64,000 bases of DNA from Pseudomonas sp. KBW05 (GCF_003852405.1 NZ_QAJM01000018.1:186001-250000); one strand, 5' to 3'; numbered from the stretch's first letter, positions 1-8,814 are shown. Notes: a model not told the origin generated them from the letters alone. Made by a program: numbers and translations.

Positions 1-232
1 GTCCCATACGTACCGCAGCAGCAAATCCAAGCGCCACAAGGGACGTAATAGCCACATCGTCCGTGAAGCTGCGAAAGTAGGCTGCTAACGAAAGCCCATT
101 TATAGAAATAAAACTGACTCCCAGTAAGACGATCAGCCACATCACTTGCATACCTGGGCGCAGGCCAAATCTTGGAGTAACGACGAACGCGAGTAGTACG
201 AGGGTCAAATGCGCTTGCCAAAGTTCAAGCAT
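1..232 (-). CDS. Small membrane protein, 3' end beyond the window
   Basis: The start codon ATG (232-230) shares one base with the TAA stop of the sialidase-like gene (234-232), so the two are translationally coupled. The visible 77 residues form three hydrophobic stretches at about 5-19, 30-46 and 58-74 with short polar loops, so this is an inner-membrane protein. The reading frame is open to the left edge of the window. No family recognised. Coupling to an exported sugar-hydrolase-like protein suggests a joint role at the cell envelope, but that is inference. Confidence 0.6.
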   Translation of the reverse strand, partial: MLELWQAHLTLVLLAFVVTPRFGLRPGMQVMWLIVLLGVSFISINGLSLAAYFRSFTDDVAITSLVALGFAAAVRMG

Positions 233-1524
233 TAGAGCTGCTCCTCTAGCCAAGCATCATTGAAGCTGACGTGTTTGATGAAGGTGTTATTCCATGAGTA
301 AACGATATGATAGAGACCATCGTCACTCTTGATGAAATAGGGATATTCGTATTCGAAGTTGCAACCGGTATCCTCGCAGACACGCTGATCAAGATTCACC
401 AAGAATTCATCAGCGAGTATTTCTCTTCGAGGGCCACTGGATAGGCGGAACTTATCGCCGATGATTTCACGGTAGGCTTCAGCGCTAAATGGATTACCTT
501 CTGGGTCTGGAGACTCATCCAAATTGATCAGCGGCTTCCAGAAGTCAAGGTTAGAGTCGGTACTCATAAGCCGAAGTCGGAATCGCCCGTCCTTTAGGTC
601 ATTCAACGCGACCAGCAAGCCGCTATTAGGTGTTGCCACTGCAGCAAGTGAAGAGTTTGGGTTAGCAGGGTCAAGCGGGTAAGGCTCACTCCAGGTTTGC
701 CCTGCATCCTCCGTACGGCTCGCGAGCACTTTGTGAAATGTGTCACCGGCGTAACGCAGCATAGCTACCGCGTTACGCTCATCCATGGGCACAACCGTAG
801 GCTGCAAAGAGTGCTTACCTCTGCTGATTCTGCTTTTATCAATTACATTCCCGGTGGGACTGATGTAAAGATACTCAGCAAATTTCCCCAAAAACTCGTG
901 GTATACAGGCAAGCCGATGGTGCCATCCTGATGAAATATTGGGGCATTGCGCACGAGCGTGCTGATGTTCAAAAAGGGAGTCGTGATCAGTTGCTGAGGG
1001 GCCGACCAATTTTTACCCAAATCATCCGAGTGCATTGCATTGATTGCGCTCCCAGCCCAACCGCCCACTGAGACTGAAACATAGAAGAGCCAAAGACGGT
1101 TATCAGGCGCCAAAGCAATAACCGGATTACCCAGTTTGCGTATGTATTTTTGAGTCGCACGCTGGGTCGACTCTCGCGTTGCAAGAACGAGTTCATCATC
1201 CCATTCAGCCGTTTCGGTGTCGTAGCGAGCGCCGCGAACCTGTACATCGGCTGCACCTTCTCGTGAGCCAGCAAACCATACCGCCATTAGACCGCCATCA
1301 GGCAGTGCCGTCACCGATGAGGCGTGTACAAATTCTTCAAGATCCGAGGAGGCAAATCTGCTGCTGTAAAAAGGTGCCTGAGCGCTAACCCCCTGTTGAT
1401 CGACAGCTGCTGAGAAAGAAAAACCCGATACAGGGCGATCAGGGTGGAGCCACCAGGCGGCAGTAAATACAGCGAAAATCGGGACAAAAAGAGCCGAGCT
1501 GAGAAAAATATTTTTCAAGCGCAT
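232..1524 (-). CDS. Sialidase-like BNR-repeat protein, membrane-anchored or exported
   Basis: 430 aa. Residues about 5-25 are a hydrophobic N-terminal segment (signal anchor or uncleaved signal). The rest has the look of a six-bladed sialidase propeller. Two Asp-box motifs (S/T-x-D-x-G-x-x-W) are visible: SDDLGKNW at 166-173 and TEDAGQTW at 271-278. A stretch near 69-90 (HASSVTALPDGGLMAVWFAG) is typical of the BNR_2/exo-alpha-sialidase-like family. Family members hydrolyse terminal sialic or related acidic sugars, but many bacterial BNR proteins have unproven substrates. It is the first gene of a pair with the downstream membrane gene. It lies in the accessory half of the window. Confidence 0.75.
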   Translation of the reverse strand: MRLKNIFLSSALFVPIFAVFTAAWWLHPDRPVSGFSFSAAVDQQGVSAQAPFYSSRFASSDLEEFVHASSVTALPDGGLMAVWFAGSREGAADVQVRGARYDTETAEWDDELVLATRESTQRATQKYIRKLGNPVIALAPDNRLWLFYVSVSVGGWAGSAINAMHSDDLGKNWSAPQQLITTPFLNISTLVRNAPIFHQDGTIGLPVYHEFLGKFAEYLYISPTGNVIDKSRISRGKHSLQPTVVPMDERNAVAMLRYAGDTFHKVLASRTEDAGQTWSEPYPLDPANPNSSLAAVATPNSGLLVALNDLKDGRFRLRLMSTDSNLDFWKPLINLDESPDPEGNPFSAEAYREIIGDKFRLSSGPRREILADEFLVNLDQRVCEDTGCNFEYEYPYFIKSDDGLYHIVYSWNNTFIKHVSFNDAWLEEQL

Positions 1525-2069
1525 TTAGAAACCATTGATACACAAACACATGACGCGTCCTGATTCATGAGCAGGAAGCGACCGGACACATACCTCGGCG
1601 GAGGAGGCATGGCGAAGTGGTGTTTGGTTGGTTTCTACAAGGGTCTGACTCAGCTAGAAATGAGAGGAAAATGACTAGATGCTTATATGTCGGGCCGAAT
1701 CATCGCCCGGCAACCCCGTAGATGCAACCGCGACTACCGGCCCTGAGCTAATGATTTGTTACCATGGATTTCGAGCTTAGCTATCATTACCACATGTGGT
1801 ATCCCGTTCTCCTCTGCGGTCGCAAGCACAGATGCTGTACTAGGCAGTGTCCAGATCGCGGGGTGACTCATTATCGGTACCTCTGTTAGGTTTAATCCAT
1901 GGGATGCCAGCAATGCGCCAAAGCACAAAACTTTATGGCCCATCCTATAGCTGGCATGAGCGGTTGTCCTACCGCCAATCCACAGCCTTTTTCGTGAGTT
2001 CCCAATCGGCAACATTCACGGAGGTGTTTCGCGCCTGCCGCCCCCAGACTGCATCAGTAGGCATTGCCC
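1525..2069. other. Intergenic stretch without a convincing gene
   Basis: About 545 bases between the sialidase-like gene and the zinc-finger gene, which point away from each other. Both promoters must lie here. A 93-codon open frame on the minus strand (2015-1734) has no recognisable domain and no clear ribosome binding site. I do not call it a gene; it could be a decayed fragment. Confidence 0.5.
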
Positions 2070-2423
2070 ATGAGTGATGAGATCAAATGGAAGCACGCTC
2101 GCGATCTGCTACTTGCCCGCTTGGTTGAATTGGAAAATCTTGAGTTCTCAGCACAATCACGCGACTCCATCGAGTTGGATCAAAGCAAGGTAGGTAGACT
2201 CTCGCGTATGGATGCATTGCAGCAACAAGCCATGCTGGACGCCAACCGAGCACGAGGGAAGAGTGAACGACTACGCATTGAGGCTGCGCTTCGAAGAATT
2301 GACGAAGGTTTATATGGCTATTGCGTCGACTGCGACGAGCCAATAGCTCAAGGCAGGTTGGATTTCGATCCCGCCACTGCGCTGTGCATCGGATGCGCTC
2401 AACAAGTCGAAAAAAGTAACTAA
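2070..2423 (+). CDS. TraR/DksA-type C4 zinc-finger protein
   Basis: 117 aa from the ATG at 2070, preferred over an upstream TTG at 2064 because the only purine-rich stretch (TAGG) is better spaced for it. The C-terminus carries a four-cysteine zinc finger: Cys85, Cys88, Cys106, Cys109 (CVDC...CIGC). The N-terminal half is predicted helical with acidic residues (Asp32, Glu35, Asp37) where DksA proteins carry their coiled-coil tip. Known relatives bind the secondary channel of RNA polymerase. Short versions like this are common on plasmids, phages and islands. The target promoters cannot be inferred. Confidence 0.8.
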   Translation: MSDEIKWKHARDLLLARLVELENLEFSAQSRDSIELDQSKVGRLSRMDALQQQAMLDANRARGKSERLRIEAALRRIDEGLYGYCVDCDEPIAQGRLDFDPATALCIGCAQQVEKSN

Positions 2424-2484
2424 GAACCGTTGAAAATGCCGATAAATGATTAGGCCTCCATCACTTGTTTGAACTGAAGACTAT

Positions 2485-3018
2485 ATGCAACTCATAACCG
2501 AAATTATTCATCCAGAACTCAAATCCACGCAGGGTAGAGTATTCCGTCGTCATGCTGCTCGAGGCATCGTATTGCGGGACGAACAGATCCTGTTGCTGTT
2601 CACCGAGCGCTATAACGACTTCAGCTTTCCTGGAGGTGGCCTTGATGGTGACGAGGACATTGTCACAGGCCTGAAGCGTGAGCTTGAGGAAGAGACTGGT
2701 GCTCGTGAAATACAGGTGCTCCAGCACTACGGTTACATCGAGGAGTACCGGCCCTACTGGAAGCCACAGTACGATCTGATGCACATGACCTCGCATTTTT
2801 ATCAATGCGAGGTAGCGCCCCAGCTAGAGCCCGTACGAATGGAAAGTCACGAAATCGCTAATGGAATGCGGCCTGTCTGGATCAACCTGCATGAGGCCAT
2901 AACGCACAATGAAGCCGTGATGCAGCGTCAGGAGTCATCGATGGGGCAGTCCATCCAGCGCGAAACTTTCATGCTGAAAAAAGTCGCGTCCGAGTTGTTG
3001 GTGCCGATCCGCAGTTGA
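2485..3018 (+). CDS. Nudix hydrolase
   Basis: 177 aa. A complete Nudix box (G-x5-E-x7-R-E-L-x-E-E-x-G) is visible at about residues 51-73, with REL followed by EEETG. Proteins of this type hydrolyse nucleoside diphosphates linked to another group, using Mg2+ held by the box glutamates. The substrate cannot be read from the sequence. It converges on nhaA across a strong hairpin at 3038-3078. Surrounded by accessory genes, it may be a house-cleaning enzyme carried by the island. Confidence 0.85.
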   Translation: MQLITEIIHPELKSTQGRVFRRHAARGIVLRDEQILLLFTERYNDFSFPGGGLDGDEDIVTGLKRELEEETGAREIQVLQHYGYIEEYRPYWKPQYDLMHMTSHFYQCEVAPQLEPVRMESHEIANGMRPVWINLHEAITHNEAVMQRQESSMGQSIQRETFMLKKVASELLVPIRS

Positions 3019-3037
3019 AAGGATACCTCGGTAGCTC

Positions 3038-3078
3038 CCGGCCACTGAATTTCAATCAGGGAGAAATTCTTTGGCCGG
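3038..3078. terminator. Bidirectional hairpin between the Nudix gene and nhaA
   Basis: Nested inverted repeats: CCGGCCA (3038-3044) pairs with TGGCCGG (3072-3078), and inside them GAATTTC pairs with GAAATTC. It lies between two convergent stop codons, as expected for a shared terminator. There is no long T-run on either side, so its efficiency is uncertain. Confidence 0.5.
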
Positions 3079-3089
3079 CGACCTTACGC

Positions 3090-4292
3090 TTAACTGGAAA
3101 TCGTGGCGGGCGAAGCGGCAGGAGCAGCGCTGCGCCGTAAAATCAGGACACCACCGATTGCAGCCAGGGTCGAACCGATCAACACACCGACCTTTACTTC
3201 GTCAATCAGGTGAGCTGATCCAGCAAATGCCAGGCTGCCGATGAACAGGCTCATCGTGAAGCCGATGCCACACAAGAGCGCAACGCCGTAAAGCTGTGCC
3301 CAATTGCTGCCTTCCGGTAGTTTGGCCAAGCCCATACGAATGGCCAGAGCAGCCAATAGGAAAATGCCAATCTGCTTGCCCACCAACAGACCCAGAGCTA
3401 CGCCCAGCGGAACCGGATCGACTAGATTCTCCATAGAAATACCGGCCAGTGAAACACCCGCATTGGCGAAGCCGAAAATCGGCACCACAGCGAACGCTAC
3501 CCACATGTGCAGCTTTTCTTCCAGGAACAGCAGTGGAGACCGGGCCTCCTCTTCAGGTTTGCCCATTGGGACGCACAGTGCAACGGCAACACCCGCAAGG
3601 GTGGCATGCACTCCCGACTGCAGCACGAAGAACCACAGCACACCACCGACCAGCAAATATGGGAATAATCGTCTGACGCCCAATCGATTCATTGCGATCA
3701 GAATGACCAGGGTTGCGAGCGATGTCAGCAACATCGGCATGGAAAGACCAGTGGTGTAGAAAAAGGCGATGATGACCACAGCGCCCAGGTCGTCAATGAT
3801 CGCCAAGGCGGCGAGGAAAACCTTTAACGAAGTCGGGACTCGCTTACCCAGCAGCGACAAGACGCCCAGGGCGAATGCGATATCGGTAGCGGCTGGGATG
3901 GCCCAGCCCTTCAAGGTCTCAGAATTATCCCAGTTGATTGCGATGTAGATCAGCGCAGGCACAACCATGCCGCCTATAGCACCGAATCCCGGTAAGGCAC
4001 GCTGGCCCCAAGTGGAAAGCCCACCTGCTAGAACCTCTCTTTTGATCTCAAGGCCGACCATCAGGAAGAAGATAGCCATCAGGCCATCATTGACCCAATG
4101 CTCCACAGACATGCCCAGCCAGACACTGTGCAAGGCGGCAAAATAACCTTGCGAGAGAGGCGAATTGGCCACGATCAGAGCCGCGAGTGCTGCCCCCATC
4201 AGTACAAGGCCGCCAGCGGATTCCGACGATAGGAAGCGAGCCAGAATCGCGGCTGCTCTAGGGGTTTCTGCGGGAGTTTTACTGTGAGTCAT
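3090..4292 (-). CDS. nhaA: Na+/H+ antiporter NhaA
   Basis: 400 aa, multi-pass inner-membrane protein. The start is the ATG at 4292, which has AAGGA five bases upstream; a longer reading from TTG at 4316 lacks a site. The essential aspartates of E. coli NhaA (Asp133, Asp163, Asp164) correspond to Asp137 in ATDIAFALG and Asp167-Asp168 in AIIDDLGA, with the same 30-residue spacing. It exchanges Na+ or Li+ for protons. NhaA-type antiporters recur in fluoride-resistance clusters, and this gene lies 310 bases below the pyrophosphatase gene on the same strand. A 310-base structured leader separates them. Confidence 0.93.
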   Translation of the reverse strand: MTHSKTPAETPRAAAILARFLSSESAGGLVLMGAALAALIVANSPLSQGYFAALHSVWLGMSVEHWVNDGLMAIFFLMVGLEIKREVLAGGLSTWGQRALPGFGAIGGMVVPALIYIAINWDNSETLKGWAIPAATDIAFALGVLSLLGKRVPTSLKVFLAALAIIDDLGAVVIIAFFYTTGLSMPMLLTSLATLVILIAMNRLGVRRLFPYLLVGGVLWFFVLQSGVHATLAGVAVALCVPMGKPEEEARSPLLFLEEKLHMWVAFAVVPIFGFANAGVSLAGISMENLVDPVPLGVALGLLVGKQIGIFLLAALAIRMGLAKLPEGSNWAQLYGVALLCGIGFTMSLFIGSLAFAGSAHLIDEVKVGVLIGSTLAAIGGVLILRRSAAPAASPATISS

Positions 4293-4602
4293 CAGTGTCC
4301 TTGCGCTTTGATCCAAAGCGATTATTTTAACATCCGGGGTTTACCAACGCGGCAGGGCACATAGCCTGTAACGATTTACACCAAGCCCTAATCAGCCTCC
4401 AGTCTGTTCCCCGAAACGGGCTCACTCACGAAACCCAGGAGCGCGCTCCAAGCGCATAGCCTCACTAGGCGAGCGAGCATCGATCCTTCTTCACAGGCGT
4501 GTGGTTCCTCGGATATTTGATGATTGAAGCAACTGAGGCGAAGCATAAATGCAAGCACCTCAGCGCGCCCCTCCGACAGATGCATTTCAATCTGGTGTAG
4601 GC
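4293..4602 (-). promoter_or_regulatory. Structured leader upstream of nhaA, possible cation riboswitch
   Basis: No gene fits here. Several hairpins can be drawn on the minus strand: CTGAGG/CCTCAG (4563-4533) enclosing GCAT/ATGC; a palindrome GGAGCGCGCTCC (4438-4449) overlapping a GCGCT/AGCGC stem-loop (4443-4455); CCCG/CGGG with a three-base loop (4410-4420); and TGTAA/TTACA with a four-base loop (4367-4380). The density of structure immediately upstream of an nhaA gene recalls the Li+-sensing nhaA-I/nhaA-II leader RNAs. I cannot match the conserved core by eye, so this is only a candidate. Confidence 0.35.
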
Positions 4603-5133
4603 CTATTTGGGGATATACGCCGCTACCGACTTGCGAATCTCTTCCCGCGCTTCGTCCGCGCTCCCCCAACGGCCCATCTTCACCCACTTGCCCGGCTCCA
4701 ATGCCTTGTAGTTTTCGAAGAAGTGCTGGATCTGTGCGAGGAGTAACGCAGGGAGGTCGGCGCACTCCTTTACGTCGCTGTATATCGAGCTAAGTTTTTC
4801 ATGAGGCACTGCGATCACCTTGGCATCCGCTCCGGCTTCGTCAGTCATATACATCACACCAACCGGGCGACTGCGAATGACAACGCCAGGCGATACCGGG
4901 TAAGGGCAAATCACCAGGACATCCAATGGATCTCCGTCATCGCTCAACGTATTTGGAATGAACCCGTAGTTGGCCGGATAGAACATGGGCGTGCTGAGGA
5001 AGCGGTCTACGAAAATTTGTCCGCTCGGCTTGTCCACCTCGTACTTAATCGGCGAGTGGTTTGCAGGAATCTCGATAACGGTGAAAAAGTCATCGGGGAT
5101 GGCGTTGCCAGCTGGGATGTCCGCGTAGCTCAT
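4603..5133 (-). CDS. ppa: Inorganic pyrophosphatase, family I
   Basis: 176 aa, the usual family I length. The start is the ATG at 5133, which has GGAGG seven bases upstream; the ATG at 5139 would be only one base from it. The metal-binding signature D-x-D-P-L-D is at residues 66-71 (DGDPLD). It hydrolyses PPi to phosphate in the cytoplasm. Fluoride poisons such enzymes, and additional pyrophosphatase genes are known members of fluoride-riboswitch operons. The gene almost touches the DUF190 gene upstream (stop at 5136), so the two are co-transcribed. Confidence 0.92.
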   Translation of the reverse strand: MSYADIPAGNAIPDDFFTVIEIPANHSPIKYEVDKPSGQIFVDRFLSTPMFYPANYGFIPNTLSDDGDPLDVLVICPYPVSPGVVIRSRPVGVMYMTDEAGADAKVIAVPHEKLSSIYSDVKECADLPALLLAQIQHFFENYKALEPGKWVKMGRWGSADEAREEIRKSVAAYIPK

Positions 5134-5135
5134 GT

Positions 5136-5489
5136 TCATACCTCCGAAGTTGTGGAGGGGGCTGCACTGGAAGGCGTTTTTCCAAGGGTGCCCATCTCGA
5201 TTGGCGTCTTCGTGAAAAACACCGATATTTCCTCGGAGTCCAGTCGTGTGAACAGCCGTTCTGCCTCATCTTCCGTGATTGCCAAGCGAATTTCTGTGGG
5301 TTGATCCGCCAGCTCAAAAAAGTGCGATGAATGCAGTTTCCCAGTGTGCCCAAACCCTTCGATTCCGGTGCAGAGCGTGGCGCCGCGTAATCCCATTTCT
5401 TTAGCCACGTCGACGATCCATTCGCCTAGCATCTTTCCCTGATAACGACGGTTTTGTTGGGTGAAGAAAACGACCATATAGCCTTTCAT
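5136..5489 (-). CDS. DUF190 protein of the fluoride operon
   Basis: 117 aa beginning MKGYMVVFF, with AGGAG six bases before the ATG at 5489. A longer reading from 5513 would overlap crcB. DUF190 proteins resemble PII-like signalling folds and are very often encoded beside crcB. Their role is unproven; sensing a small molecule or modulating the channel has been suggested. The residues after about 98 ([11 protein letters not shown]...) are a low-complexity tail. It sits between crcB and ppa in one transcription unit. Confidence 0.85.
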   Translation of the reverse strand: MKGYMVVFFTQQNRRYQGKMLGEWIVDVAKEMGLRGATLCTGIEGFGHTGKLHSSHFFELADQPTEIRLAITEDEAERLFTRLDSEEISVFFTKTPIEMGTLGKTPSSAAPSTTSEV

Positions 5490-5499
5490 TTCTATCTCC

Positions 5500-5883
5500 T
5501 CAGCGAGTACCAATCATTTGGTAGGACAGAAGCCCGGCAGCGGTCATCGCTAACGAGCCTAAGACATGCAACGAAATTGAGCCGAGCGCCCAAACCAGTC
5601 TACCCTCCTGAATCAAGGCAACCGTTTCGGCTGAAAATGTAGAGAAGGTGGTAAGCCCACCACAGAAACCCGTGATGATAAGGAGACGCCACTCTGGACT
5701 GAGGGTGGGAGAAGCGGCCAAGAAGGCGATGGCCAGGCCGATGATGTAGCCCCCAACCATGTTCGCGACCACAGTACCTGGCGGGATCGTCGGGAAAAGA
5801 GCATTCAGCTTCATGCCCAACAGCCAGCGCAACCAGGCTCCAAGTGAAGCGCCAACGGCAATGACGAATAATGACTTCAGCAC
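5500..5883 (-). CDS. crcB: Fluoride channel CrcB/Fluc
   Basis: 127 aa with four hydrophobic segments, the usual Fluc length. It starts at GTG 5883 with GGAGG seven bases upstream. The family signature [15 protein letters not shown] is present, including the TTFST stretch that lines the pore, and an early Asn in [10 protein letters not shown]. Known members are dual-topology dimers that export fluoride. It is the first gene after the fluoride riboswitch and heads the crcB-DUF190-ppa operon. Confidence 0.95.
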   Translation of the reverse strand: MLKSLFVIAVGASLGAWLRWLLGMKLNALFPTIPPGTVVANMVGGYIIGLAIAFLAASPTLSPEWRLLIITGFCGGLTTFSTFSAETVALIQEGRLVWALGSISLHVLGSLAMTAAGLLSYQMIGTR

Positions 5884-5970
5884 GCAGAGTCCTCCTCATC
5901 AGATCTGAGTGGACTAACTGGCAAGCAGCTCGCGCTGAAGGAAAAGGGAAACTCGAAGAATAAGATCATA

Positions 5971-6032
5971 GCCTGTCCTTAATTGGAGGACAGGGAGACA
6001 CACCTACGCACCCTGTCCAGGGTTCACGTAGG
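5971..6032 (-). promoter_or_regulatory. Expression platform of the fluoride riboswitch
   Basis: Three mutually exclusive stems can form on the minus strand. (a) CCTACG (6032-6027), the last bases of the aptamer, pairs with CGTAGG (6008-6003), enclosing ACCCT/AGGGT. (b) GGACAGGG (6018-6011) pairs with CCCTGTCC (5995-5988). (c) CCTGTCCT (5994-5987) pairs with AGGACAGG (5979-5972). No T-run follows (c), so control may not be by a simple intrinsic terminator. Confidence 0.6.
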
Positions 6033-6085
6033 CATCATCAGCTCTAAGGCGGTTAAAGGAGGAATGCCATCTCCTGTTCTGATCC
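6022..6085 (-). promoter_or_regulatory. Fluoride riboswitch (crcB motif)
   Basis: The minus strand from about 6075 reads AGGAGATGGCATTCCTCC, then AACCGCC, then GCTGATGATGCCTACG. These are the conserved blocks of the fluoride aptamer: the GGAG/CTCC stem, the GGCAT/ATGCC pseudoknot and the closing GATGATGCC segment. It lies about 140 bases upstream of the crcB start, which is the expected target. Fluoride with Mg2+ stabilises the aptamer and switches on resistance genes. Confidence 0.92.
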
Positions 6086-6218
6086 TATAGCATCAGCGCC
6101 AATGGCATCAAGAGCAGCTACACGCGAGCGATCTGAAGGCCCCTTCGGCCAGGCAAGCTGGTTGATCAATGATCCAGGCAGGGGTCGCCCCTTCGCCCAA
6201 CCAGATTAGTTGGCGCGT
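6086..6218. other. Spacer upstream of the fluoride riboswitch
   Basis: No gene seen. The promoter of the fluoride operon (minus strand) should lie here. The 3' end of the 111-aa unknown gene closes the interval. Confidence 0.4.
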
Positions 6219-6554
6219 CTACATCGATTTAACCGATACCACTTCCACATACTTGTACTTTTTCCTAGCAGCCTTCACAGCCTCCTGCTCAGCAAGCAAC
6301 GAGCTCAACGTGTCGGCCTCGTGGATAAACTCATGCATCTTCCCCTCGAATTCGTTTCCAACCCGAAGCGTGACCTTCAGCCTAGGCGTAAATGCTTTTG
6401 CCACTTTCTTCTTCGCTGCTGGAGCGACCAGCGGTTTGGCGAGCACAACTTCTTCCACGGGCTCCGGCACTAGCGGCGTAGAAACTTGCTCCTCTGGCTG
6501 AGGTGTGCCGAAAAGGGCATGACGCATTTCTTCTTCAGTTAAATCAGAGCTCAT
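6219..6554 (-). CDS. Unknown 111-aa protein
   Basis: The start MSSDLTEEEMRHALFG at 6554 is preferred to longer readings, which run through a sequence without coding character. The middle is Pro/Val/Glu-rich (about 17-45) followed by a Lys-rich stretch (AAKKKVAKA), then a conserved-looking C-terminal part rich in Lys and Glu (about 60-111). It probably has a flexible N-terminus and a small helical C-terminal domain. No family recognised. It follows the 121-aa unknown gene by 83 bases on the same strand. Confidence 0.55.
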   Translation of the reverse strand: MSSDLTEEEMRHALFGTPQPEEQVSTPLVPEPVEEVVLAKPLVAPAAKKKVAKAFTPRLKVTLRVGNEFEGKMHEFIHEADTLSSLLAEQEAVKAARKKYKYVEVVSVKSM

Positions 6555-6637
6555 AGAACATCTCAAAAGGACGCATTTCGCTGGGCAAGTTTTAATAGGA
6601 TTGTTGCTGACTGGTATTCGTGGAGCCTGTGCGGACG

Positions 6638-7003
6638 TCAAATCCCCAGTTCGATTTCAAGACAAGAGCCTCTCAAGGCTTGCGAAAGCTTCACCTTTGG
6701 CAGCAGTGTAATGAGCCCATCAACTAAGTTGCTAGCGTGACGAGCGTACAGCGTGACTGTGCCTGCATCAGGCGTTCGACCTGGCACGATGGCACCTACC
6801 CGCTGCTGGGCAATTTTCAGTATGCTCAAGACTTCCTGACTCACCTCATTGGTGGACAGGTGTTCAACCAATGGTCTGGGTGGAGGGGCGGCGCGGCTCC
6901 ACATTTCTATGACCGCTTGGAGGAGTCCGTCTGAGCCAAGATGCTCGAGGGCCATTTCCCATAGCTGCCCCTCCTGCGCCATATCCAAGCGAGCCCTAGT
7001 CAT
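6638..7003 (-). CDS. Unknown 121-aa helical protein
   Basis: Up to 121 aa; a start at the internal ATG 6982 (MAQEGQLWEMAL) is also possible. The sequence is mostly helical with a short proline run (APPPRP, about 39-44). No known domain. It is divergent from the exonuclease-like gene at 7021, with as little as 17 bases between the two reading frames, so their promoters must overlap with coding sequence. Confidence 0.55.
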   Translation of the reverse strand: MTRARLDMAQEGQLWEMALEHLGSDGLLQAVIEMWSRAAPPPRPLVEHLSTNEVSQEVLSILKIAQQRVGAIVPGRTPDAGTVTLYARHASNLVDGLITLLPKVKLSQALRGSCLEIELGI

Positions 7004-7020
7004 TACGGAGTTCTAACAAG

Positions 7021-7464
7021 GTGAGGGTCTTTCTTGATTGTGAGTTTACCAAGCTCTCAGCGGCTGCGAAGCTGATATCACTCGCACTGGTGGCTGAGGA
7101 TGGGCGCGAATTCTACGTGGAATTGCTCGATGCTTGGAAAGAAGAAGACTGCAGTGATTTCGTAAAGGAAATCGTGCTTCCGCAGCTGTGGGGTGGGAGC
7201 TACGCATTGCCCATTGTTGAAGCCAGAATATCGCTGCTCAGGTTTCTGACGTCGTTCAAAAAGGAGGTCGAGATCGTCACTGATGCCCCTCAGTACGATT
7301 GGGAGCTTTTTTGCGACCTGGTATATGAAGAGGAACGATGGCCCAGAATCGTTCGTAATTTCCCTACTGACGCAACGACACTTACTCCGACTAGCGAGGG
7401 TGAAGAGCTGCCTCACCACGCGTTGCTCGATGCAAGGATTATCGCCGGTGTCTTTGCTCAGTGA
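7021..7464 (+). CDS. DEDD-type 3'-5' exonuclease-like protein
   Basis: 147 aa starting at GTG 7021. The N-terminus MRVFLDCEFTKL supplies an ExoI-like D-x-E pair (Asp6, Glu8). Further acidic residues follow in TDAPQYDWELF and in the C-terminal HHALLDARII (His, then Asp five residues later). This matches the DEDDh exonuclease fold, close to the short Rv2179c-like exoribonuclease group. It presumably trims RNA or DNA in the cytoplasm. It is a single-domain protein, much shorter than RNase T or the DNA polymerase epsilon subunit. It is a frequent kind of passenger on islands; substrate unknown. Confidence 0.7.
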   Translation: MRVFLDCEFTKLSAAAKLISLALVAEDGREFYVELLDAWKEEDCSDFVKEIVLPQLWGGSYALPIVEARISLLRFLTSFKKEVEIVTDAPQYDWELFCDLVYEEERWPRIVRNFPTDATTLTPTSEGEELPHHALLDARIIAGVFAQ

Positions 7465-7580
7465 TGGCAGGGCACTGTTGCGGATCGCTAACCTTTTCGA
7501 TAATGAAGTGACATCTAAACCTATAGTTCAGTGCTGGAGTTCGTTGAGGTTACGCGTCATGGGCTGGCCATGGTGGTGAA

Positions 7581-8777
7581 TCAGCGTGGGGGTAGCTCAG
7601 TAAAGCGAAGTCTGGGATAGATCCTCTGTTCAACCGCGCACTCGGAAATTTGCCAGAATGCCGAAAGGAGTGCCTGCTCTGAGGGACAGTGCCTCGTCAT
7701 AACCTCGAACTCGTTGTAATCAAATGCCAACACACGAACACCTACATCGTCCATGAAATCCAAGATCATGGCCCCGTACTCTTCATAGGTGTCGCTAAAC
7801 AGCTCTTTTACCACCACGACTCCTACAAGGGGACGTGCTGCAAGATCGATTTTGAGGGGAGTACCATCAACAAGCCGCAGCGCGGGATTTCCCTCACGCT
7901 CGATAGTTGAAACTGCGCCACGGAGCTGCGATAGGCCTCCTTTCAACTGACTCAGGGCCTTCTTGCGCTTTCGTTCAAGCTTTGTCCCCATCATCTCAGC
8001 GGTGTTTGGGCTGTCCTTAGCCTGCAGTAACAGCGTGACCTCCGCCCCCAAAACAACAGCATCTGTCAGCTCTTCCCCATCGGAGACTTTCACTGGCCCA
8101 TGGATGATTTGCTCTGCAGAGTAAGCACGCTGGAGCAGATAGATGATATCCAGCTCCTGAAGGTGTCCTGGCTCCGGTCGCTCAAGGTGAGTATTCGAGA
8201 AACCTCTGGAACCCTGGAAGCCTTGGCGAGTGAGGTCGGTGATCAGGAAGTCGCTTGGAAATAGATCCTCCAAGAGCGTCAACGTTATTGCTCGGCTGTC
8301 ATCTTCCCTAGTCGTAAAGCCGAACCAGTGATCTGCCTGCTCCATCATGAGATGCCAGTGCTCCTTCCCCAAGGGATTGACACCCTTTGCATACTTTCGG
8401 AGCCCTTCAAGGCTAGCGTGCGCTGTACTGCTCAGAAGCTCGCGATTGTGTTCATCAAAAAAACAGACGCTAAAACGGTCAGGAAGACTTTTCAGGCCCT
8501 CTGTAAAAGGATCGCTACCCATCAGAGGTGTTTTAATAGTCAGCGGACTAATCGGATCATCAAAGCAGGCCGTCAACAGCGTCAGGCCTTGCGCCTCATC
8601 AGACTCGTATGGTGCAAGATAGAACTTCAGCTCGCGCTTCTCACGTGCGGCGAGGATAAATTCTTTGCCCGCTTTGACCACGAGCGCTGGGCCATCAGGG
8701 CCTTCTACAATCCAAAGACCACGACCGAGCGATGCAACGTCCTGAAGCAATTCGGGCTTCATTATGGTTAGGTACAT
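7581..8777 (-). CDS. Unknown 398-aa protein with a possible nuclease-like C-terminal half
   Basis: The start ATG 8777 has AGAGG five bases upstream. No certain family. In the second half (about 240-265) the stretch TDAVVLGAEVTLLLQAKDSP has the shape of a PD-(D/E)XK core strand, with Asp, Glu and a Q-x-K triad, followed by a Lys/Arg-rich helix (TKLERKRKKALSQLKGG) as in NERD and related nucleases. The N-terminal half is of unknown fold. Thirty-seven bases separate it from the Mrr-like nuclease gene upstream, so the two probably form one operon and may act together. Confidence 0.65.
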   Translation of the reverse strand: MYLTIMKPELLQDVASLGRGLWIVEGPDGPALVVKAGKEFILAAREKRELKFYLAPYESDEAQGLTLLTACFDDPISPLTIKTPLMGSDPFTEGLKSLPDRFSVCFFDEHNRELLSSTAHASLEGLRKYAKGVNPLGKEHWHLMMEQADHWFGFTTREDDSRAITLTLLEDLFPSDFLITDLTRQGFQGSRGFSNTHLERPEPGHLQELDIIYLLQRAYSAEQIIHGPVKVSDGEELTDAVVLGAEVTLLLQAKDSPNTAEMMGTKLERKRKKALSQLKGGLSQLRGAVSTIEREGNPALRLVDGTPLKIDLAARPLVGVVVVKELFSDTYEEYGAMILDFMDDVGVRVLAFDYNEFEVMTRHCPSEQALLSAFWQISECAVEQRIYPRLRFTELPPR

Positions 8778-8814
8778 TGGAGCCTCTGATGAAATTTAGC
8801 GTTGCCGCATGGGC

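Noticed and set aside
1734-2015. 93-codon minus-strand frame
   Set aside because: No convincing start site or family. Might be a gene remnant, but I cannot support it.
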